DNA of 31,418 nucleotides from an uncultured Bacteroides sp. GTDB taxonomy: Bacteria; Bacteroidota; Bacteroidia; Bacteroidales; Bacteroidaceae. The DNA lies in contig NZ_CAJUHF010000042.1 in the NCBI RefSeq assembly GCF_910585845.1, forward strand, positions 1-31,418, read 5' to 3'. Below, piece after piece: positions 14,993-22,199 of the stretch. Position numbers and translations under genes: made by a program. The notes below the pieces were generated by a model. The model was given only the letters and a program-made list of their open reading frames with translations. It did no database searches and had not been told where the DNA came from. Positions within the stretch are counted from its first letter, which is position 1. Each line of letters starts with the position of its first letter.

Positions 14993-17170
14993 ATGAATAT
15001 CCAAAGCATACAAGAACAATATCAACTGATAGCCCAATTACTGGAAAGCAAACGGCTGGGAGAGGCACTCACCCAGCTGGATGCTTTCTTGCAATCGGGC
15101 GGCAACTGGCAGCTTAGCAACAAATTGGAACAAATAAAGCTCTCCTACCAATACATGTTGCAATATATGAAACAAGGGACAACCGATCCGGAACGCCACA
15201 GGTTATACCAACAACTATTGACCGAAACTTGGGAAATAGCCGACCAGACACGCCTGACCCTGCTGGATGAGGTATCAGACCACTACTATCACTCTTTACG
15301 GAAAAATGCGAAATGGTATCCGAAAGAATATACGCTCCCTGTCTTACAGCGTATCTTGGAAGGTTTCGCAGACGAAATGGCCGTATCGCAACTGGACAAC
15401 TACAAGAAAGTGGATGCCATACTGAAACGACATGAGGAGATTGTAAAAATGATATTCCTTACCACATGGAGCAATAGTAGTTGGACAGCGGAAGAGAAAA
15501 AACAGGCAGAAAATATGCTCCGTTCGGAAACCATTCCGGTCGATGCCGTCTGCATTTTTGTCAGTGCCGTCACCCTTAGCCTAATGGAATGCTTTGACGA
15601 ACGTAAGCTCCACTGGTTGCTTGATGGAATAGGACACAGCGATCCGCAAATAAATCAAAGGGCGTTAGTAGGGCTTGTCATCATTCTGAATCTTTACCCC
15701 TCACGCCTAGCATTTTATCCAGAACTTATGGCACGCATATCGCTCTGCAAGGAAAACCCAAATTTCAGCAGACAACTGACCCACATATATATCCAACTGC
15801 TTCGCAGTCAAGATACGGAAAAGATTAATAAAAAAATGCGGGAAGAAATCCTCCCCGGAATGATGAAAAGCGTGAATATCATGCGCAACATGAAATTCGA
15901 CTTTGAGGAAATGGATGAAAACGACTTTAATCCGGAATGGGAACAAGCCATATCACAATCAGGATTGGGAGACAAGATACGGGAAATGAATGACTTACAG
16001 TTGGAGGGAGCAGACGTATACATGAGTACTTTCGCACAACTCAAAGGATTTCCTTTCTTCAAAGAGCCACATAACTGGTTTTATCCTTTCAACAAGGTGC
16101 ATTCCAGCGTCATCCATCAAGTCGGGCTGGGGAAGTCGGACAAGGTGTCTGTCCTCTCCATCGTCCTGCAATCGGACTTCTTCTGCAATAGCGACAAATA
16201 TTCGTTCTGCTTTACTATCGCAGAGATACCCGAAGCACAACGGGATGCCATGTTACAGCAATTGTTCCCTCAGGAACAAGACATTACCGTAGAAGAGTTG
16301 AACAAAACGGGCAAGGCACGGGAAGAAGTTATCAGTAACCAATATATCCACGATTTGTACCGCTTCTTCAAATTGAGCCAACGTCGGGAAGAGTTCCGCA
16401 ATATCTTCAAGGAAGAGATAGCGCTGCACCGGAATCCCGTACTGAAAGATTTCTTCAGTACTCCCACACAATTAGCCGGCATCGCCGACTTCCACTTCAC
16501 AAAAGAGCATCTGGTAGAAGCTTTAGAGATTTATCAATTGTTGATTGCCAAGCAACAAGCCAATGCTGATATTTTCCAAAAGACCGGTTTCTGCCTGCAA
16601 AAGGAGAAACGATATGAGGAAGCCATAGATGCCTACCTGAAAGCCGACGTGCTGAAACCGGAGCATTTATGGACACTCCGCCACCTGGCCACCTGTTACC
16701 GGCAAATGAAGGACTTCGATGTAGCCTTGAAATATTATCGGCGGGTAGAAGGCATACAGCCAGAGAACCGGAACATATTGTTCTATATCGGTAGTTGCTT
16801 GACCGAACTGAGGCAGTATGATGAAGCACTACAGTATTTCTTCAAATTGGATTTTCTGGAGAATAACTGTATAAAGGCATGGCGTGGCATCGGTTGGTGT
16901 TCATTTGTCAATGGAAAGCACGAACAGGCCATGAAGTATTATGATAGGATTCTCAGCGGAAAGCCTTATGCCACCGACTACCTTAATGCCGGCCATGCGG
17001 CATGGGTCTTAGGGCATATAGAAAAGGCTGCCAGACTGTATGGTAAGGCTATGGCAGAAAGCGGTAGCAAAGATACTTTCTTATCTACATTTGAAAAAGA
17101 CCGGGAAATCTTGCTCAAGCAAGGAATTTCCGAGGAGGACATTCCGCTGATGCTGGATATAATCGAATAA
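14993..17170 (+). CDS. Large tetratricopeptide-repeat protein
   Basis: A 725-residue, apparently cytosolic protein without signal peptide or transmembrane segment. Residues about 1-490 are helical and charged and match no family I can name. Residues about 505-690 form roughly five TPR units, for example LEIYQLLIAKQQANADIFQK, RYEEAIDAYLKADVLKP, DFDVALKYYRRVEGIQPEN and QYDEALQYFFKLD. TPR arrays bind partner proteins. The gene sits 19 nt after the porin and 21 nt before the M28 peptidase, so co-expression is likely. Its own role is unknown. Confidence 0.8.
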   Translation: MNIQSIQEQYQLIAQLLESKRLGEALTQLDAFLQSGGNWQLSNKLEQIKLSYQYMLQYMKQGTTDPERHRLYQQLLTETWEIADQTRLTLLDEVSDHYYHSLRKNAKWYPKEYTLPVLQRILEGFADEMAVSQLDNYKKVDAILKRHEEIVKMIFLTTWSNSSWTAEEKKQAENMLRSETIPVDAVCIFVSAVTLSLMECFDERKLHWLLDGIGHSDPQINQRALVGLVIILNLYPSRLAFYPELMARISLCKENPNFSRQLTHIYIQLLRSQDTEKINKKMREEILPGMMKSVNIMRNMKFDFEEMDENDFNPEWEQAISQSGLGDKIREMNDLQLEGADVYMSTFAQLKGFPFFKEPHNWFYPFNKVHSSVIHQVGLGKSDKVSVLSIVLQSDFFCNSDKYSFCFTIAEIPEAQRDAMLQQLFPQEQDITVEELNKTGKAREEVISNQYIHDLYRFFKLSQRREEFRNIFKEEIALHRNPVLKDFFSTPTQLAGIADFHFTKEHLVEALEIYQLLIAKQQANADIFQKTGFCLQKEKRYEEAIDAYLKADVLKPEHLWTLRHLATCYRQMKDFDVALKYYRRVEGIQPENRNILFYIGSCLTELRQYDEALQYFFKLDFLENNCIKAWRGIGWCSFVNGKHEQAMKYYDRILSGKPYATDYLNAGHAAWVLGHIEKAARLYGKAMAESGSKDTFLSTFEKDREILLKQGISEEDIPLMLDIIE

Positions 17171-17191
17171 GAAAACATCAATTAAGATTAG

Positions 17192-18193
17192 ATGAAAAGG
17201 TATTGCATTTTCTATATCGTTTGTGTTTTCAGCCATTTGGCGATGCATGCCCAGTCTCCTATAGAAAAAGGACTAGGCAGCATCAGCCAGGCATCGGCCG
17301 AAGCTTATATCGGTTTTCTGGCACACGATGAACTGCAAGGACGTGAAGCTGGATATCAGGGTTCAAGGATAGCTGCCCAATACATAGCCTCGTTACTGCA
17401 AATCATGGGCGTAGAACCATTAGAAGATAGTTATTTCCAGCCATTCGAGGCTTACAGAAAGGAACGACAAAAAAGAGGACTATGGGAAGTAAACCCAGAC
17501 TCAATAGTCCTGTTAAAAAAGGAAGTCCACCAGAAACTGAGCATGGCAAACGTACTGGGCATGATTCCCGGTCAGAAAACCGATGAGTATGTCATTGTAG
17601 GAGCACACTTCGACCACTTGGGAGCCGATGTAGCTTTGGATGGCGACCGGATTTATAATGGTGCTGACGACAACGCATCCGGCGTATCTGCCGTCTTGCA
17701 GATAGCACGGGCATTCCTTGCCAGCGGAAAACAACCGGAACGGAATATTATCTTTGCCTTTTGGGATGGAGAAGAAAAGGGATTATTGGGTTCCAGATAT
17801 TTCGTACAGACTTGCCCTTTTATCTCGCAAGTAAAAGGGTATCTCAATTTCGACATGATAGGACGCAACAACAAGCCCGCCCAACCTATGCATGTCGTTT
17901 ACTTCTATACGGAGGCCAATCCAGCCTTCGGCAGATGGCTGAAAGAAGACATCAAGAAGTATAAACTGAAACTGGAACCCGATTATCGGCCGTGGGATAA
18001 TCCCATAGGCGGTAGCGATAATGGTTCTTTTGCCCGAGCGGGTATTCCCATCATTTGGTATCACACTGATGGACATCCTGATTATCACCAGCCTTCCGAC
18101 CACACTGACAAACTGAATTGGGAGAAGATCGTAGAAATAACAAAGGCGTCCTTTCTGAACGCCTGGAACTTGGTTTATGAAGAGAAGTATTGA
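17192..18193 (+). CDS. Secreted M28-family zinc aminopeptidase
   Basis: A 333-residue protein with a signal peptide (YCIFYIVCVFSHLAMHAQ). The co-catalytic zinc aminopeptidase motifs are present: GAHFDHLG with H139, NGADDNASG with bridging D160, WDGEEKGLLGS with catalytic E194 and ligand E195, NFDMIGRN with D221, and YHQPSDHTDKL with H299. It probably trims N-terminal residues from peptides in the periplasm or outside the cell. It follows the TPR gene closely. Its stop codon is one base from the end of the convergent maf gene. Confidence 0.92.
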   Translation: MKRYCIFYIVCVFSHLAMHAQSPIEKGLGSISQASAEAYIGFLAHDELQGREAGYQGSRIAAQYIASLLQIMGVEPLEDSYFQPFEAYRKERQKRGLWEVNPDSIVLLKKEVHQKLSMANVLGMIPGQKTDEYVIVGAHFDHLGADVALDGDRIYNGADDNASGVSAVLQIARAFLASGKQPERNIIFAFWDGEEKGLLGSRYFVQTCPFISQVKGYLNFDMIGRNNKPAQPMHVVYFYTEANPAFGRWLKEDIKKYKLKLEPDYRPWDNPIGGSDNGSFARAGIPIIWYHTDGHPDYHQPSDHTDKLNWEKIVEITKASFLNAWNLVYEEKY

Positions 18194-18194
18194 T

Positions 18195-18776
18195 CTACAC
18201 CTCCAGTAACTCCCTGTATAGTTTCTGCACCGGAAGTCCCATAATGTTATAGTAACTGCCAGAGATATTTTCCACACCGATAAAGCCGATCCACTCCTGC
18301 ACCCCATAGGCACCGGCTTTATCCATAGGCTGGAACTTATCTACATAGTAAGCCATTTCTTCTTCACTAAGCGTAGCGAAACGCACCTCGGTCTGGGCCG
18401 AAAAGCTTCGCTGCCACTCGGTAGTCGTAATACATACACCCGTAAAAACCTCATGGACACGTCCCGACATCTGACGCAGCATCCGTAAAGCATCTTCACG
18501 ATCTGCCGGCTTTCCCAAGACTTGTCCATCCAACCATACAATGGTATCTGCCGTAATAATCAGCTCGCCAGGTTGCATTAGCGCAATGTATGCGTTTGCC
18601 TTTTCCTTCGCTATGTACAACGGTATATCCGCCCCTTGCAAGTTCTCCGGATAAGACTCATCCACATCCGGCAAGGTTCTTACTTCATAATCTACTCCCA
18701 AACCTGCCAGCAGTTCCTTCCTACGGGGAGAATTACTGGCTAATATCACTTTATATTTCTTCAGATTATCCAACAT
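18195..18776 (-). CDS. maf: Maf-family nucleotide pyrophosphatase
   Basis: A 193-residue cytosolic Maf/YhdE-type protein that hydrolyses dTTP, UTP or modified NTPs. Motifs are ILASNSPRRKELLAG near the N-terminus, DTIVWLDGQVLGKP, the DALRMLRQMSGRVHEVFTG segment, and DKAGAYGVQEWIGF toward the C-terminus. The start at ATG 18776 (MLDNLKKYK) fits the family. In-frame ATGs at 18800 and 18872 would add residues unlike Maf, the latter lying inside kdsC. It is the last gene of the nitroreductase-to-maf operon. Confidence 0.93.
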   Translation of the reverse strand: MLDNLKKYKVILASNSPRRKELLAGLGVDYEVRTLPDVDESYPENLQGADIPLYIAKEKANAYIALMQPGELIITADTIVWLDGQVLGKPADREDALRMLRQMSGRVHEVFTGVCITTTEWQRSFSAQTEVRFATLSEEEMAYYVDKFQPMDKAGAYGVQEWIGFIGVENISGSYYNIMGLPVQKLYRELLEV

Positions 18777-18834
18777 ACTCCTTTTGTTTTTTTCTATCAT
18801 CAATACTTCCTTTCTACCATCGGACACTAACGAT

Positions 18835-19362
18835 CTACCACTCAAATGCCTTATCGTCCATCCACATACCATGAACTTTCAGTACCTGTTCCACTACATC
18901 CCTGCCACATCCGTAGCCGCCATTTGCATGGGAAATATAGCGTGAAACCGACTTTACCTCCGCAGAAGCATCCTTGGGACAACAAGGCAGACCGCATTCA
19001 CGCATGATTTCAATGTCTGGAATATCATCTCCCACATACAATATCTCTTCGTCTTTCAACCCATGACGGTCACGGAAATCACGATAATCATGGATTTTAA
19101 TAAAAGAAGACATATAAATATCATCTACCGGAATGCCCAAAGTCATGAAACGCTTGCGTACTGCTTCAGAACGTCCACCGGTAATGATACCTAATATCAG
19201 ACCTTGTTTCACGGCAAGATGTATGGCGTATCCGTCTTTGATGTTTATTGTACGCATAGGCTCTCCTTCGGCACTGATCGGTATGACATTAGCACTCAAG
19301 ACACCGTCCACGTCAAAAACCAAGGCTTTTATTTTTTTTAAATCGTAATTAATGGTACTCAC
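18835..19362 (-). CDS. kdsC: 3-deoxy-D-manno-octulosonate 8-phosphate phosphatase (HAD, KdsC type)
   Basis: A 175-residue HAD phosphatase lacking a cap domain, as KdsC/YrbI enzymes do. LVFDVDGVLS carries nucleophile D17 and D19. ITGGRSEAVRKR, GDDIPDIEIM (metal ligands) and the CCPKDASAEVK region complete the fold. It dephosphorylates KDO-8-phosphate for lipid A core synthesis. The best start is GTG at 19362, because no ATG occurs before the DxD motif. It lies 46 nt after the DUF2520 gene. Confidence 0.9.
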   Translation of the reverse strand: MSTINYDLKKIKALVFDVDGVLSANVIPISAEGEPMRTINIKDGYAIHLAVKQGLILGIITGGRSEAVRKRFMTLGIPVDDIYMSSFIKIHDYRDFRDRHGLKDEEILYVGDDIPDIEIMRECGLPCCPKDASAEVKSVSRYISHANGGYGCGRDVVEQVLKVHGMWMDDKAFEW

Positions 19363-19408
19363 TTTTTATTCTTTTTATCATGAATATCAGGGTTCTCTTT
19401 GGATCCAA

Positions 19409-20206
19409 TCACTGTTTGTTCTTCAATCGGTGAATGTTCTGGCTGATCCAACGGTAAAGTTCCTGCATCTCTGGTTCATCTGACAGCATGGACAGATGCT
19501 CATTGATTACATTCTCATCATAACGGACGGCCGGTCCTGTCTGCGCTTGTTGCGGTTCCAGTTCATGCACCTTACGTGCGGTTTCATCTATCAAAGGCAA
19601 CATCACATCAAACGGGATATCATATTTCTTCAACAGATCGGCAGCCAATGTGTACATGTGGTTTGTAAAATTACAGGTAAATACAGCTGCCAGATGCAGG
19701 TTCTTCCGCTGTTCGGAAGTAGCCTCATAAACCTTCTCTGAAAGCACAGAAGCAATAGCTTTCAGGAGTTCGGTATCTTCCTGAGAATTACTCTCAATAA
19801 AGAAAGGTATGGCACGGAAATCCACAATACGCTGTTTACTGAATGTCTGCATAGGATAGAACACACCATAGCGGGAGACTTTCCCTTCCCAAATGTTCAT
19901 CGGGATACTTCCAGCCGTATGAACCAGTAAGGCATCTCCTTTACCAGCAACAATCGCAGGTAACAACTGTACGAAAGCATCGTCTTTCAATGAAACGATA
20001 TAAAGCCGACCTTCTGCCGACACTTCTGAAAGTTCAGTGGTATATCCTGCTTCCACTGCTTGGGCTAAAGTACGGGCAGCCTCCACCGTACGACTATATA
20101 CCTGCACTATACGGAAACCGTTCCGATACAAAGCCATAGCCAAATTTGTCGCCAGATTTCCCGCACCGATAAAAATAATCGGCGTATCTTGCACACTTCT
20201 TTTCAT
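19409..20206 (-). CDS. DUF2520 / Rossmann-like NAD(P)-binding oxidoreductase
   Basis: A 265-residue cytosolic protein. The dinucleotide-binding loop is IIFIGAGNLATNLAMALY, with YSRT at the end of the second strand. The C-terminal DUF2520 helical domain follows (LHLAAVFTCNFTNHMYTLA). It resembles F420/NADP-dependent and pyrroline-carboxylate-reductase-like folds, but the substrate is not known. ATG 20206 was chosen because it overlaps the upstream stop (ATGA) and places the Rossmann motif at the usual distance. An upstream in-frame start at 20320 lies inside the preceding gene. Confidence 0.88.
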   Translation of the reverse strand: MKRSVQDTPIIFIGAGNLATNLAMALYRNGFRIVQVYSRTVEAARTLAQAVEAGYTTELSEVSAEGRLYIVSLKDDAFVQLLPAIVAGKGDALLVHTAGSIPMNIWEGKVSRYGVFYPMQTFSKQRIVDFRAIPFFIESNSQEDTELLKAIASVLSEKVYEATSEQRKNLHLAAVFTCNFTNHMYTLAADLLKKYDIPFDVMLPLIDETARKVHELEPQQAQTGPAVRYDENVINEHLSMLSDEPEMQELYRWISQNIHRLKNKQ

Positions 20207-20538
20207 CTTGTAGCCAACCAATATAAGATAACCCCCAAAAGCAGCAGAGCCAATGGCAACAAATAGGCAGACATAGTGCCAAGCAACGCGGTTATCAATC
20301 CGAAGTTCAATATTAACCACAAGCCTATCAACACCAGTCCGACCGATTTATCATGCTTGAAAAGAAGGAATATGATCGCCGTATACAACAGAAAATTGTC
20401 TTTATTCATCACCCACGGCAATCCCAAACTGGAGAAATGAATCAATTTGTCTATCAAATAAAGTATACCGAAAACGATCAATGTAATAGCTGTAGCTTTG
20501 TAAGTATCGCGATTATTGTTTGCTTTTGCTGCGCTCAC
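20203..20538 (-). CDS. Small four-helix membrane protein of unknown function
   Basis: A 111-residue, very hydrophobic protein with about four transmembrane helices (ITLIVFGILYLIDKLI, FLLYTAIIFLLF, VGLVLIGLWLILNFGLI, LLPLALLLLGVILYWL). The start is GTG at 20538, supported by GGAGG about 10 nt upstream, a rare clear Shine-Dalgarno sequence here, lying in the last codons of the nitroreductase gene. Its stop overlaps the DUF2520 start by 4 bp. No function can be assigned. Confidence 0.82.
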   Translation of the reverse strand: MSAAKANNNRDTYKATAITLIVFGILYLIDKLIHFSSLGLPWVMNKDNFLLYTAIIFLLFKHDKSVGLVLIGLWLILNFGLITALLGTMSAYLLPLALLLLGVILYWLATR

Positions 20539-20540
20539 CG

Positions 20541-21077
20541 TTATTTTCCTCCAAATTTATTAATATGAATTTTTTCCCATTGCAGATGTTCTTCATCAAA
20601 AGGTTTGCGTTCCATCCCTTTATGCCCTACAGCTATGACACTGAGCACTTGCAATTGCAAAGGGATGTCCAACACTCCACGCACGTATTCATCGGAAGGC
20701 ATTCCGGTAGCCGTGAAACGTTCGCGTACCTGCACCCAACAGCTGCCCAGACCTAAGTCCTCAGCCTGCAACTGTATGATAATTGAAGCAATGGAAGCAT
20801 CTTCGATCCACACATCACTTGCCAGGGGATCAGCCGTCACCACAATAGCCAATGGGGCTTCGGCAATAAACTGAGATGATTGTGCCTTACAATGTGACAA
20901 TTTTTCAAGCAATTCCTTATCGTCTACCATAATAAACTGCCATGCATTGGTCCGTTTGGAAGTAGGTGACATCAATGCGGCTTTCATCAAAGCAACCACT
21001 TGCTCCTGTGCCAACTCTTCATTTGTAAACTTCCGCATGCTGCGGCGAAGTTTTAGTAATTCACTGAAATTCTCCAT
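20541..21077 (-). CDS. Nitroreductase-family FMN-dependent oxidoreductase
   Basis: A 178-residue flavoprotein. The FMN-phosphate-binding RRSMRKF lies near the N-terminus, followed by the SPTSKRTNAWQFIMVDD region and the EDLGLGSCWVQVRERF segment typical of small nitroreductases, ending in AVGHKGMERKPF. Such enzymes reduce nitroaromatics, quinones or flavin-linked substrates with NAD(P)H. The physiological substrate here is unknown. It heads the operon through maf. Confidence 0.92.
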   Translation of the reverse strand: MENFSELLKLRRSMRKFTNEELAQEQVVALMKAALMSPTSKRTNAWQFIMVDDKELLEKLSHCKAQSSQFIAEAPLAIVVTADPLASDVWIEDASIASIIIQLQAEDLGLGSCWVQVRERFTATGMPSDEYVRGVLDIPLQLQVLSVIAVGHKGMERKPFDEEHLQWEKIHINKFGGK

Positions 21078-21170
21078 TATCTATTAGTTGAACCGCCACG
21101 AAGCTACAAGCCACTATACATCATACAGAAAAGTACCCATAGTCCGTAGCTAAATTATCATTTATTCGCG

Positions 21171-21178
21171 CAAAGATA
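21171..21178 (-). promoter_or_regulatory. Bacteroides -7 box for the nitroreductase operon
   Basis: TATCTTTG on the minus strand matches TAnnTTTG and would give an 85-90 nt leader before ATG 21077. No clear -33 TTTG is seen. Confidence 0.45.
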
Positions 21179-21191
21179 CAAGATTATTTTT

Positions 21192-21199
21192 TAAATTTG
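21192..21199 (+). promoter_or_regulatory. Candidate -7 box for the GNAT gene
   Basis: TAAATTTG matches TAnnTTTG but ends only six bases before ATG 21206. If used, the transcript would be leaderless or nearly so. No -33 TTTG at standard distance; it may be chance in A/T-rich DNA. Confidence 0.25.
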
Positions 21200-21205
21200 C
21201 GGTCA

Positions 21206-22189
21206 ATGCCTTTGAAACTGACAACATATTACCGCGGAAGTAATGTCCCGGAACTACCGGGCAAAAATACATTTCACTCCATCGAGTTGTTTCGCATCTA
21301 CGAAGCAACTACAGGCTACACGCCTCTACTCATCGTTGCCTCCGAAAATGGGAAACCCGTGGCCAAGCTATTGGCTGCAATCCGAAAAAGCGTACGCCTA
21401 TTTCCTCCTGCCATCATAAAAAGGTGTGAGATCTACGGCAACGGAGAGTATTTCGACGAGACCGTAGACAAGGAATTTGTCTTCGGCGAAATGTTGCAGC
21501 GTTTGACAGACGAAGCACTACGGGATGCCTTCCTCATCGAATTTCGTAACTTAGATAATTCCCTGTTCGGTTATAAGTCCTTCCGCAAAAACCGTTACTT
21601 TGCCATCAATTGGCTACGGGTACGAAATTCATTACACAGCATCGATCATATAGAAGCACGTTTCAGTCCTTCACGTATCCGGCAGATAAAAAAAGGACTG
21701 AAAAACGGTGCAAAAGTAAGGGAAACGCAAGATCCGGAAGAGATATATGCATTCACGCAAATGCTACGCCATGTCTACTCTTCCAAAATACGCCGGCATT
21801 TTCCTGGAAAAGAGTTCTTCCATCATCTGGAAAAAGAGATGGTAGAAGGAAAACAAAGCAAGATATTCATTGTCACTTATAAAGATAAAATCATCGGAGG
21901 AAGTGCCTGCATCTACTCCGAAGACAATGCCTACCTTTGGTTCTCAGGGGGTATGCGCAAGACATACGCTTTGCAATATCCCGGTATACTTGCCGTATGG
22001 CATGCCCTGTGCGATGCCAAACAACGAGGGTACAACCATCTCGAATTTATGGATGTCGGCCTTCCCTTCCGCAAACATGGTTATCGCGACTTCGTGCTCC
22101 GGTTTGGTGGAAAACAAAGTAGTACTCGCCGTTGGTTTCGCTTCAGTTGGGAGTGGTTGAATAGATTGCTGAATAAAATCTATGAATAA
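21206..22189 (+). CDS. GNAT/FemAB-like acyltransferase
   Basis: A 327-residue protein without signal peptide. Its second half has the acyltransferase fold with IFIVTYKDKIIGGSACIY, then YLWFSGGMRKTYALQYPGI and AKQRGYNHLEFMDVGLP, resembling FemAB/BioF2-type acetyltransferase-like proteins. The first half (LLIVASENGKPVAKLLAAIR) looks like the other half of the tandem fold. The acceptor is not predictable; cell-wall or capsule modification is only a family-based guess. ATG 21206 is used; an in-frame TTG lies nine bases earlier. It ends 10 nt from the convergent GH13 gene. Confidence 0.8.
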   Translation: MPLKLTTYYRGSNVPELPGKNTFHSIELFRIYEATTGYTPLLIVASENGKPVAKLLAAIRKSVRLFPPAIIKRCEIYGNGEYFDETVDKEFVFGEMLQRLTDEALRDAFLIEFRNLDNSLFGYKSFRKNRYFAINWLRVRNSLHSIDHIEARFSPSRIRQIKKGLKNGAKVRETQDPEEIYAFTQMLRHVYSSKIRRHFPGKEFFHHLEKEMVEGKQSKIFIVTYKDKIIGGSACIYSEDNAYLWFSGGMRKTYALQYPGILAVWHALCDAKQRGYNHLEFMDVGLPFRKHGYRDFVLRFGGKQSSTRRWFRFSWEWLNRLLNKIYE

Positions 22190-22199
22190 CCTACATAAA

